Below the pieces are notes generated by a model. That model worked only from the letters and a program-made list of their open reading frames with translations, was not told the origin of the DNA and made no database searches. From Chloroflexota bacterium (GTDB taxonomy: Bacteria > Chloroflexota > Anaerolineae > B4-G1), in NCBI GenBank assembly GCA_024232355.1, contig JAAEPW010000103.1, positions 1-21,445 of the forward strand: a DNA stretch of 21,445 bases, written 5' to 3'. Every line of letters begins with the position of its first letter. Position 1 is the first letter of the stretch. The position numbers and the translations under genes are program-made. This document shows positions 1 to 6,901 of the stretch, piece after piece.

Positions 1-89
1 CCAACTTTTCAAGTATGAGCACGTTTTCACCCATAAAATCGGCCAAAATGATAACTTGGCAAGTCGCCCTGCCTTCTAGCTCTGACAAA

Positions 90-134
90 GCGGTACGACT
101 TTACGAGACAATAGGGCGGTACGACTTTACGAGA
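90..134. repeat. Tandem 19-bp direct repeat
   Basis: The 19-mer gcggtacgactttacgaga occurs exactly at 90-108 and again at 116-134, a period of 26 bp with a 7-bp spacer. It lies just upstream of the first gene. The two copies could be a repeated regulator-binding site or part of a dispersed repeat family; nothing here decides which. The remainder of 1-149 shows no gene. Confidence 0.8.
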
Positions 135-149
135 TTCGACAGATGACAA

Positions 150-500
150 GTGAAACCTCCAGAGATACAAGATTATCAGTTTGGACGAATGGTGGTGGAC
201 GGGAATCAACATGCACAGGATTTGATTCTGCTACCAGACCAGGTAATAGCGAACTGGTGGCGAAAGACCGGACACAAGCTAGATATTGAGGACCTGCAAA
301 AAGTCCTCGACACCGCCCCAGAGGTTTTGGTGGTGGGAACCGGCGCGCACGGTATGATGGACGTACCACCAGAGACTCGGCAGGCCGTGGAAACCGCAGG
401 TATTGAACTGCAAGCGGCGCCCACGGGCGAGGCGTGGCAGATGTACAACGATCTGCGAGAACAACGACGGACGGTGGGAGCCTTTCACCTGACTTGTTAG
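150..500 (+). CDS. Mth938-like / DUF498 family protein
   Basis: A 116-residue protein that fits the small Mth938/NDUFAF3-like fold (DUF498). Recognisable parts are the N-terminal YQFGRMVVDG strand, the central DLQKVLDTAPEVLVVGTGAHG segment (split: DLQKVLDTAP then EVLVVGTGAHG) and the C-terminal EAWQMYNDLREQRRTVGAFH helix and strand. In eukaryotes the relative NDUFAF3 assists complex I assembly; the bacterial role is not established. The start is GTG at 150, because an in-frame stop at 144-146 excludes anything longer; no strong ribosome-binding site is visible. The last codons and the stop lie inside the first copy of the 18-bp repeat at 489-506, so the repeat may have affected the gene's 3' end. 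The family call is good; the cellular role is unknown. Confidence 0.85.
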   Translation: MKPPEIQDYQFGRMVVDGNQHAQDLILLPDQVIANWWRKTGHKLDIEDLQKVLDTAPEVLVVGTGAHGMMDVPPETRQAVETAGIELQAAPTGEAWQMYNDLREQRRTVGAFHLTC

Positions 501-603
501 ACAATTATAGGGGAGGAGTACTGTAGCCGCGATTTCCATATCGCGCTAATCTAACCTTACGAGGTATGGAAACCTCGGCTACATTCTGACTTGTTAGACA
601 ATT
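489..603. repeat. Palindromic element bracketed by 18-bp direct repeats
   Basis: The 18-mer ctgacttgttagacaatt is present at 489-506 and 586-603. Between them lies a two-armed inverted repeat: arm 1 at 522-545 (begins tgtagccgcgatttcc) and arm 2 at 560-583 (ends aaacctcggctaca), imperfectly complementary with four mismatches. Each arm is itself a small hairpin (cgcgat/atcgcg and cgaggt/acctcg), so the whole can fold as a cruciform or two adjacent stem-loops. This layout resembles a REP/BIME or MITE-type element whose insertion duplicated its target, which included the stop codon of the upstream gene. It sits directly before the start at 605. That it is mobile is inference. Confidence 0.7.
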
Positions 604-604
604 T

Positions 605-2485
605 ATGAGAGCGGAAAAAAGTATGCAGAATTTGCAAATTCGTTTTATCTTGATGATCGTGCTTTTGGCACTGGTCCTGAGCAATGTGGCCCAAAATCCG
701 CAGACGACGGTGACCGCCGCAGGACCCGATTATCGCTTTGGCGTCGTCGAAGCCTATGCTGCGTCAGACGCTGCCACGGCGTTGGGCGCGGGCTGGACCC
801 GCGTCACCTTTGAGTGGAACAGAATCCAGACCAACAGCCCCGACGAATGGAACGTCGCTCCGATCAACGATCAGACCTTGAGCAACGAACTGATCCAGGG
901 TCGCCAAGTCGTCGGACTGCTGATCACCACGCCGGGATGGGCCACCGACGTGGGCATTGGCCCCGGCGTGCCCCAGGGCTTGTACCTGCCCGCCGACGAT
1001 CCCAACAACCGCTGGGCGACTTTTGTGCGCACCATGGTCAGCATGTACGCCGGGCGCATCGACCACTGGACCATTTGGAACGAGCCAGAGATCCCGGCGG
1101 GGTCACCGGATATGACGTGGGGTGGTTCCATCGAGGACTTTATCCAGTTGCTGCGCGTCGCGTACACCGTTGCCAACGAGATCAACCCCGACGCCGTCAT
1201 CCATCTGCCGGCGATAACCCATTGGCACAACGAGCACTGGTTCGGCCAATTCCTCGACGTGTTGGTGGCTGACCCCAACGCCGCGATCAACAATTACTAT
1301 TTTGACGTCGCCACGCTCCACCTCTATCACGAGCCCGAAAAGATCTATGACATCACAACCCACTATTATCAACTGCTGCACAACCGGGGCATCTACAAAC
1401 CCTTTTGGATTGCAGAGACCAACGTATATCTTTCCCGAGTCACGGAGGACGAGCAAGCATTTTTGCTGGTGCAGGCGTTCAGCCTAGAGATCGCTGCCGG
1501 TGCCGAGCGCATCGCCGTTTACAAGATGGCCGATACGGAGACGGACCAGGCCGCCGATCCCGAACCTTTTGGGCTGGTGCGGATGGACGGCAGCCGCCGT
1601 CCCGCCTTTACCGCCTACCAGGTCGCGGTGAACTATTTGGCGGGCTTTCGAGGGGGCAGTTGGGACCGTCGCGACGAAATCTCGCTAGTGACCATAGATC
1701 GTGGTGACAAGACGACGACCGTTGTCTGGGCGCGCACGCCCGAGCCGCAAACGGCCATCATCGCTGCACGGACGACCCAGGCCCTGGTGATCAACACGTG
1801 GGGGGCGAGCCGTTACGTCTACTCCGATCACGGCTATTATTTCATCGATCTTCCCGGAGCCAGTTGCAATCCAGAATGCGTGGGCGAGCCGTTCATGCTG
1901 GTCGAGGATGCTGCTGTGAGTGCCAACACTGCTCCTCTGGCCGCGTCACCGACCCCGCCGTTGCCAGAGGGCGAGGAACCTGACGCGACCCTCGACCCCA
2001 ATGCGCTGCCCACCCCCACACCGACCTTTACGCCCACCCCTACTCCCACACCCACCAACACACCCACGCCTACACCCACACCAATTCCCACGAATACCCC
2101 GACCCCCACACCCATACCAACCAACACGCCCACGCCAACCCTCACGCCGACCCCAACCCTCACACCCACAGCAACACCCATTCCCATACCGACGTCGGAC
2201 ATTCCGTCCACCCGCCCGTGGCTCCTCATTGGCGTATTGGCACTGGCTATGGGGGGTACGGCTATTGCCGCAGACATCGGCGGCCGGCGGCAGGCAGCCC
2301 CACGACGCGTCCGTGAGCGTAAGGCTCCCCGGAGAGAGAGACGCCGGTTAGCGGATCGATTGGGGCGCCCGGCAGCTCGTGTGGGTGAAAAGTTCAAGTC
2401 ACTAGGGCCGGTGCTTGGCTTTATTCTTCTGATAACACTGATGCTGCTGGCAATCGCCGTCTCGAGGAATTTGTTGACGTGGTAG
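605..2485 (+). CDS. Secreted, membrane-anchored glycoside hydrolase-like protein (clan GH-A type)
   Basis: A 626-residue protein. Residues about 11-30 are a hydrophobic signal peptide or anchor. Residues 40-400 look like a TIM-barrel glycosidase of the GH-A type (GH39/GH5-like): WTIWNEPE carries the expected acid/base Glu at 160, and PFWIAETN the expected nucleophile Glu at 271. Residues about 469-530 are a Thr/Pro repeat linker. The C-terminus holds two hydrophobic segments (about 539-556 and 602-620) around a very Arg-rich loop (560-597), probably cytoplasmic. The enzyme domain would therefore sit outside the cell on a flexible stalk. Substrate is not predictable. ATG 605 directly follows the 18-bp repeat; ATG 623 is an alternative start that would still keep the signal segment. 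It converges on tldE. Confidence 0.8.
   Translation: MRAEKSMQNLQIRFILMIVLLALVLSNVAQNPQTTVTAAGPDYRFGVVEAYAASDAATALGAGWTRVTFEWNRIQTNSPDEWNVAPINDQTLSNELIQGRQVVGLLITTPGWATDVGIGPGVPQGLYLPADDPNNRWATFVRTMVSMYAGRIDHWTIWNEPEIPAGSPDMTWGGSIEDFIQLLRVAYTVANEINPDAVIHLPAITHWHNEHWFGQFLDVLVADPNAAINNYYFDVATLHLYHEPEKIYDITTHYYQLLHNRGIYKPFWIAETNVYLSRVTEDEQAFLLVQAFSLEIAAGAERIAVYKMADTETDQAADPEPFGLVRMDGSRRPAFTAYQVAVNYLAGFRGGSWDRRDEISLVTIDRGDKTTTVVWARTPEPQTAIIAARTTQALVINTWGASRYVYSDHGYYFIDLPGASCNPECVGEPFMLVEDAAVSANTAPLAASPTPPLPEGEEPDATLDPNALPTPTPTFTPTPTPTPTNTPTPTPTPIPTNTPTPTPIPTNTPTPTLTPTPTLTPTATPIPIPTSDIPSTRPWLLIGVLALAMGGTAIAADIGGRRQAAPRRVRERKAPRRERRRLADRLGRPAARVGEKFKSLGPVLGFILLITLMLLAIAVSRNLLTW
2009..2194 (+). repeat. 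Low-complexity Thr/Pro-coding repeat
   Basis: About 186 bp of degenerate acaccc-type repeats coding for [10 protein letters not shown] and PIPTNTP units of the glycosidase stalk. The length of such tracts tends to vary between strains by slippage. The extracellular, possibly glycosylated linker role is known for similar tracts and inferred here. Confidence 0.85.
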
Positions 2486-2508
2486 GGGCGCGGTGGCCGC
2501 GCCCCTAC
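2482..2508. terminator. Bidirectional hairpin between convergent genes
   Basis: A perfect 12-bp stem, gtaggggcgcgg (2482-2493) and ccgcgcccctac (2497-2508), with a 3-nt loop. It contains the stop codon of the glycosidase gene and ends 3 bp from the stop of tldE on the other strand. There is no clear T-tract, so termination may be Rho-dependent or the hairpin may act as a 3'-end protector. Its GC-rich palindromic form also resembles dispersed REP-type repeats. Confidence 0.6.
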
Positions 2509-2511
2509 GGT

Positions 2512-3807
2512 TTATGCCCCTTTGGTGACCACGTTCAGTTCTGGTAAGAGGATGTAGGGCAAGCGAAAACCGCCATAGACCCATTCCGCTTCCCGGCTGA
2601 TGGCCTCGATGGTGCGCAAGTCTTCATAGACGTTTCCCGCAATCGAAACATCCTTCACCCGTCCCACGATCTCGCCGCCCTCGATCTTGAAAGCCAGGTC
2701 CAGGTTGTTGGAAAAATCGCCATTGATGACATTTCCCTGCCCCAACCCGAGAATACTCTCCACCAACAGCCCCTTTTCGATCCCGGCGATCATATCGGCC
2801 AGGCTCGTGTTCCCTCCCTCCACAATAAAGTTGGAGAAGGATGGTGAGGGAAGACTGAAAAGCCCTCGCGCCCCATGCCCGGTTGGTTCAGCTCCGGCCA
2901 GGGTCGCGGTCTTGAGGTCATAGATAAAACTGGACAGCTTGCCGTGTTCGATGAGCCCCCGGCGCTGTCGGGGAACGCCCTCGTCGTCGTGGGAACTGCT
3001 GCCAGGACGGCCATCCAGGGTGGGATCGTCCACGATGCTGAGCTTTTCGTCAAAAAGTTGTTCTCCCAATTTGCCGGCCATCGGGGAGATGCCCCGGTAG
3101 ACATTTTTCCCATTCAGTCCCTGTATGAGGGGCAGCGCCAGAACCGGCGATCCGGTGGGAGAAAAGAGAACGGGCAACCGTTCCGAATCGAGGGTCGCCG
3201 CGCGCTGTGCCAGGCGGAGTTTGTCGGCGATGCGCTGGGCAAAGGCGCGGTATCCATCGCTTTTGACGGCGGTGTTGAAATAATCATAGACGATAACAAT
3301 GTCGTCTTCCCGCATCCGTTCTGCATCTATTGTGATGTAAAGCGGCGCTTTCTCCACCGTGACCTCGACTCCCGCGCTGTTACGCACGGTCGTCCGGCGA
3401 ACCCGGCGCTCCAGGTTCACATTGACGTGGGCGTCAGGCTCGACCGCCAGGACCGAGGCGATCATCTCCCGCCCCATCTCGATCAACTGCTCGGTCGGCA
3501 GCGCGGCCAGTTCAGGATCATAGACCTGCACCGATGGACCGGGTTGAGGAACAGGGAATCCAAAGTCCAGCGCGTCGCCGTGACGGGCCGACTCTAGCGC
3601 GTTAGCGACGAGTTTGTCCGTCGCTCTCATGTCGCTGGATGCAGCGAACCCCAGCCGACCGTCCGCCACGACCCGCACCGCCATTCCACGGGTTTCTTCT
3701 ACCTCGAACGCTTTCAACTGGTTGGCCTTGAATTTGACCTTGGTGGCCTCGCTCTCGATTTCGAATACCTCGGCCTGTTCGGCCTTTTGTGTCAAATGCT
3801 CTAACAT
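2512..3807 (-). CDS. tldE: TldD/PmbA family protein, TldE-type subunit
   Basis: A 431-residue member of the TldD/PmbA family. It is the partner without the HExxxH metal site found in the upstream gene, as expected for TldE (PmbA), which pairs with TldD in a heteromeric peptidase that degrades unfolded peptides and processes peptide substrates in the cytoplasm. N-terminal ATKVKFKANQLKAFEVEETR and the VADGRLGFAASSD stretch match the substrate-channel half of the family. The ATG at 3807 lies 5 bp after the stop of tldD, and the G-rich run at the end of tldD (3818-3824 on the opposite strand) supplies a plausible ribosome-binding site. The two genes are therefore almost certainly co-transcribed and translationally linked. 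Length is normal. Confidence 0.9.
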   Translation of the reverse strand: MLEHLTQKAEQAEVFEIESEATKVKFKANQLKAFEVEETRGMAVRVVADGRLGFAASSDMRATDKLVANALESARHGDALDFGFPVPQPGPSVQVYDPELAALPTEQLIEMGREMIASVLAVEPDAHVNVNLERRVRRTTVRNSAGVEVTVEKAPLYITIDAERMREDDIVIVYDYFNTAVKSDGYRAFAQRIADKLRLAQRAATLDSERLPVLFSPTGSPVLALPLIQGLNGKNVYRGISPMAGKLGEQLFDEKLSIVDDPTLDGRPGSSSHDDEGVPRQRRGLIEHGKLSSFIYDLKTATLAGAEPTGHGARGLFSLPSPSFSNFIVEGGNTSLADMIAGIEKGLLVESILGLGQGNVINGDFSNNLDLAFKIEGGEIVGRVKDVSIAGNVYEDLRTIEAISREAEWVYGGFRLPYILLPELNVVTKGA

Positions 3808-3812
3808 GGCTT

Positions 3813-5177
3813 TTATTCCCCCCCAATGAGTACGTCACGGATGCGGATGTGGGGCGATCCCATCGCCACCGGCAATCCCCCCTGCCCTTTTCCACACATA
3901 CCCAATTCACTCCACCGAAAATCGTCACCGACGGCATCAATGTGATCCAGCGTGACAAAAAGGTTACCGCTGAGAATCACGTCGCGCACCATCTCGGCGA
4001 TCTCGCCGTCGCGGATCATGTAGGCGTGAGCAGAACTGAAGGAAAAGTTTTCCATCGCCGTCTGCCCGCCAAAGGCATCGCAGGCATAGATGCCCAACTC
4101 AATGTCGCCGATCATCTCCTCGAAAGAGGTCTCCCCGCCCTCGATAAAGGTGTTGGTCATGCGGACGATGGGCGGATATCGGTAGCCGGTGGCACGGGCG
4201 TTGCCGGTGGGCCGCTCGCCCATCTTGGCCGCCGTCTCCCGCGAGTGGAGCCGTCCGACCAGCACACCGCCTTTGATCAGATCGGTGCGACCGGTGGGAG
4301 TGCCCTCGTCGTCATATTTGTGAGAGCCGCGCAGCCCTGGGATAGAGCCGTCGTCAGCGATGGTCAAGATATCCTGCCCAAAGCGCCGCCCCAGCACCAT
4401 CATTTCCTGAGCCTGGGGATTATCATAGATAAAATCGGCCTCGGACAGGTGGCCAAAGGCCTCGTGGGCAAAGACGCCCGCCAGCTCGGGGTTGCAGACC
4501 ACAGTGTAGCGTCCACCCTTGACCCGGGGGGCCGACAAGAGATCCACCGCGCGCCGTGCCGCTGTCTCGGCCAACGCCTGGTGACCCACCGCCGTCTCAA
4601 AACCGGCTACCTTGGCTACTCCCTCAAAGCCCTGCTGCACGTTTCCATTCTCCCGGGCCACAGCGATGCAGGCGACGTAGACCGAGGGTCGTTCTTCCTC
4701 GACATAGGTTCCGTCCGAGCTGGCAAAGGTGATGCGGCTAAAGGCATCAGCATAGACGGTCTGGGTGTCCACGATGCGCGGGTCAAAGCCAAGGAGAATG
4801 TTGTTGTATTCTTCTGCCAGCGCCTTTTTCTCTGTCAATGTGATGCCCCGAAAGTCTCGCTCCAGCGGTACGGTGATCGTGTCCTCAGACGCGGATGCGG
4901 GGACCAACTCGATCGGCTCGTCTCCCTCGATGGCGCGAGCGCCTTTGTAAGCTTGCTGCACTCGGTGAGGGAGGTCTTCCAGATCGTTGAATGTGGCGAT
5001 CCCCCAACCTTTGTCCTGAACCAGGCAGCGCACGATCCCGCCGCGATCCAGAACGACGCTGGCGGTCTCTAAATCCTGGCCCCGGAACGCGACGCGGCTG
5101 CTTTCCCGCTCTTCCAGGCGGATCTCGACGTAATCTGCCCGGTTGCTGCGCAGCGCGGTTTGGATTTTGTCTCGCAT
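3813..5177 (-). CDS. tldD: Zinc metallopeptidase TldD
   Basis: A 454-residue TldD. The zinc-binding motif HEAFGH is at residues 238-243 within GVFAHEAFGHLSEADF, and the conserved C-terminal MCGKGQ segment carries Cys428, the likely third metal ligand. TldD together with TldE forms a cytoplasmic protease for small or unfolded peptides; known examples process microcin B17 and related modified peptides. No modified-peptide precursor is visible near this operon, so a housekeeping role is more likely. The ATG at 5177 is preceded by an AAAGGAGG site (5183-5190 on the plus strand as cctccttt), which fixes the start. It is the first gene of the tldD-tldE operon. Confidence 0.95.
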   Translation of the reverse strand: MRDKIQTALRSNRADYVEIRLEERESSRVAFRGQDLETASVVLDRGGIVRCLVQDKGWGIATFNDLEDLPHRVQQAYKGARAIEGDEPIELVPASASEDTITVPLERDFRGITLTEKKALAEEYNNILLGFDPRIVDTQTVYADAFSRITFASSDGTYVEEERPSVYVACIAVARENGNVQQGFEGVAKVAGFETAVGHQALAETAARRAVDLLSAPRVKGGRYTVVCNPELAGVFAHEAFGHLSEADFIYDNPQAQEMMVLGRRFGQDILTIADDGSIPGLRGSHKYDDEGTPTGRTDLIKGGVLVGRLHSRETAAKMGERPTGNARATGYRYPPIVRMTNTFIEGGETSFEEMIGDIELGIYACDAFGGQTAMENFSFSSAHAYMIRDGEIAEMVRDVILSGNLFVTLDHIDAVGDDFRWSELGMCGKGQGGLPVAMGSPHIRIRDVLIGGE

Positions 5178-5210
5178 ATTGCCCTCCTTTGCTAAATTTC
5201 AATGTTTGTC

Positions 5211-5238
5211 ATTGTATTCCTATTACCCTAAAAGGCAA
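5211..5238 (-). promoter_or_regulatory. Candidate promoter of tldD-tldE
   Basis: Reading the minus strand: TTGCCT (5238-5233), 16-bp spacer, TACAAT (5216-5211), about 20 bp upstream of the ribosome-binding site of tldD. Fit to the sigma-70 type is fair only. Confidence 0.4.
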
Positions 5239-5391
5239 GATCTGGTTCATCAGCATGGGAAATTGTGTCGTCAATTTTGGCATATGATTCTCTCCAGTTT
5301 GTCTTGTTACCCAATAGTAACGTAACCGTAATCCTAAATGAGTGAACAAATGCTAAAATTACATTACAATTTGTCTTGAAAGAGGAATGAC

Positions 5392-6225
5392 ATGCTAAAA
5401 CAAACCACAGATCGAATCGAACTTGTATCGGCAATCACCGTAACTCTGATTTTGTTGCCGATACTGATTGTTTCAGGACTGGAATACAGAGCCGAGTTCA
5501 CGCCTGCCCTGGAGCCGATACTTGCAACCCATCTCGCGGTTCAAGGCAGGTCTATGCCTATTGTCGAGCCAATGCCAGAGATCCTAGAATCGGACATGAT
5601 CGGGTCCGCGCCCGCTCGCGATCTAATACCCATAGTCGCCATTGCAAGTAAAATCCAGTCCACACTGGCAACGGCAGTCGCCAGCACGACCAAGCCCACT
5701 TTCACTCATAAACTAGTGTCTACACCTGCTCCTTCTGATCCGCTTCCTTTACCACCCACTCGTCTGCTCATCCCCGCTATTGACCTGGAGGCCCCGGTCG
5801 TTGCAGTAGATCGCGTGAACACAGAGATCAACGGACAACCGGTCACCACCTGGGCTGTACCCGATAGTTTTTCAGTCGGTTGGCACAATACGTCGGCACT
5901 GCCCGGCCAGATCGGTAATACGTTGATCAATGGTCATTCAAACATCTACGGCGAGGTCTTTCGCAACCTGGAAGCACTCGAGTTGGGCGATGAGATCATC
6001 ATTTATGTGGATGACGCCGTTTATCGTTACCAGGTCACCGAGTGGCATCTCTTGAGAGAAGAGGATATTTCGTGGGAAGATCGTACAGAGAACACAAAGT
6101 GGATGCTGCCCACCAAAGAGGAACGGCTAACGCTTTTCACGTGCGCACCCTACCCGGAAAACACGCACCGTTTGGTTGTCGTGGCTTTGCCTGTGGAAGC
6201 AGAATTTGTCGTATATCCCCAGTAG
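5392..6225 (+). CDS. Sortase family transpeptidase (class D/E-like)
   Basis: A 277-residue sortase. Residues 11-29 form one membrane segment, followed by a roughly 85-residue Pro/Thr-containing stalk and the catalytic beta-barrel from about residue 122. The catalytic triad can be read: His182 in LINGHSN, Cys251 in LTLFTCAPYPENTHR and Arg260. Sortases cleave an LPxTG-like signal and attach the protein to the cell surface or to another protein. No gene here encodes an obvious sorting-signal protein, and the gene stands alone, so the substrate is elsewhere. The ATG at 5392 follows an AAAGAGG site about 7 nt upstream. The exact sortase class is uncertain. Confidence 0.9.
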   Translation: MLKQTTDRIELVSAITVTLILLPILIVSGLEYRAEFTPALEPILATHLAVQGRSMPIVEPMPEILESDMIGSAPARDLIPIVAIASKIQSTLATAVASTTKPTFTHKLVSTPAPSDPLPLPPTRLLIPAIDLEAPVVAVDRVNTEINGQPVTTWAVPDSFSVGWHNTSALPGQIGNTLINGHSNIYGEVFRNLEALELGDEIIIYVDDAVYRYQVTEWHLLREEDISWEDRTENTKWMLPTKEERLTLFTCAPYPENTHRLVVVALPVEAEFVVYPQ

Positions 6226-6257
6226 AGCGATCATAGTCCCCAAACATTGTACATGTC

Positions 6258-6275
6258 CTCAAGCGCCGGCTTGAG
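6258..6275 (+). terminator. Candidate hairpin after the sortase gene
   Basis: Stem ctcaagc/gcttgag (7 bp) with loop gccg, 32 bp after the sortase stop. No T-tract follows at once, so intrinsic termination is uncertain. The rest of 6276-6332 shows nothing further. Confidence 0.4.
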
Positions 6276-6332
6276 CATAGTGCCCCTCACTTTTGCCTTT
6301 TGTTGCAATATCCCATTTCAGGATAGAATGAC

Positions 6333-6361
6333 TTGACAATCATGTTGTTCGGCCATATAAT
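6333..6361 (+). promoter_or_regulatory. Consensus sigma-70-type promoter of marR and the octaheme cytochrome
   Basis: TTGACA at 6333-6338, exactly 17 bp of spacer, then TATAAT at 6356-6361: both hexamers match the consensus perfectly. Transcription would start near 6368, about 34 bp before the marR ATG. The -10 hexamer lies inside the palindrome at 6353-6385. A promoter this strong with an operator laid over it is typical of a tightly repressed, inducible operon. Confidence 0.88.
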
Positions 6362-6385
6362 TAGTTAGACTAACTAATTATATGG
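6353..6385. promoter_or_regulatory. Perfect 33-bp palindromic operator, probably for the adjacent MarR
   Basis: Arms ccatataattagttag (6353-6368) and ctaactaattatatgg (6370-6385) are exact reverse complements around a single central base at 6369. It covers the -10 element and the predicted start site. MarR dimers usually bind palindromes of about 16-20 bp near their own promoter; the inner TTAGTTAG/CTAACTAA core has that size. Repression by the product of the next gene is inferred. Confidence 0.85.
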
Positions 6386-6401
6386 TGAAAGAGCAAACAA
6401 C

Positions 6402-6845
6402 ATGACCAACGAATCATTGTCAGCAGATGAACGTCTCTTGGGATTGTTCGGACGGTTAATAAAGTTAGGATTGGGTCAAAATCCGTTGCAAGATAGCAGA
6501 GTGACATTGCCACAACTCTCTCTGCTCGACTGGATTGCCGATTCGCCTGGTTGTAGTGTGCGAGGGATTGCCAGTGGTCTAGACTTGACCTCGCCAACTG
6601 TCAGCGTAGGAGTACGCCGCCTGGAAAAAGCTGGATTGGTAGAGCGACAGCCCGATCCCAAAGATGGGCGTTCTGTCCAATTCTTTTTGACTGTACAGGG
6701 TCAAGCATTACACGAGCATGCCTTGGTCTTTCGCCGGGGGAAAATGCGACAAATGCTCTCGGGGCTAACATCGGAGGAAACCCCCACGTTGTTGACCTTG
6801 CTAGAAAAAGCCATTGACGCTGTCCAAAAGCCAAGCAGCGAGTAG
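6402..6845 (+). CDS. MarR family transcriptional regulator
   Basis: A 147-residue winged-helix regulator of the MarR type. The segment LSLLDWIADSPGCSVRGIAS begins the DNA-binding domain, the recognition helix is DLTSPTVSVGVRRLEKAGL, and the wing is ERQPDPKDGRSVQFFLT. Flanking helices would form the dimer interface. MarR proteins usually repress their own operon and are released by a small ligand or by oxidation. One cysteine (in PGCSV, near the start of the domain) is present, which leaves redox sensing possible but unproven. The gene starts at ATG 6402, 16 bp after the palindrome, with a weak GAAAGAG site. The octaheme cytochrome gene follows 56 bp downstream on the same strand with no terminator between, so the two are probably one operon. 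Confidence 0.92.
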   Translation: MTNESLSADERLLGLFGRLIKLGLGQNPLQDSRVTLPQLSLLDWIADSPGCSVRGIASGLDLTSPTVSVGVRRLEKAGLVERQPDPKDGRSVQFFLTVQGQALHEHALVFRRGKMRQMLSGLTSEETPTLLTLLEKAIDAVQKPSSE

Positions 6846-6901
6846 GCATACTCCCGCCCCATTCAAAAATTTCTTTCTCACAACCCTATTGGAGGTTACT
6901 T

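Noticed and set aside
1837..2397. Minus-strand frame with Val/Gly repeats opposite the glycosidase stalk
   Set aside because: It is the antisense reading of the Thr/Pro-coding repeat and has no independent support.
3789..5072. Long plus-strand open frame of 427 codons opposite tldD
   Set aside because: It lies antisense to tldD, which has a clear HEAFGH site, ribosome-binding site and normal length. The antisense frame has no recognisable domain.
5392..6225. Sortase as part of a pilus or surface-protein system with the glycosidase
   Set aside because: The glycosidase ends in two membrane spans and has no LPxTG-like signal, and no pilin-like gene is near the sortase.
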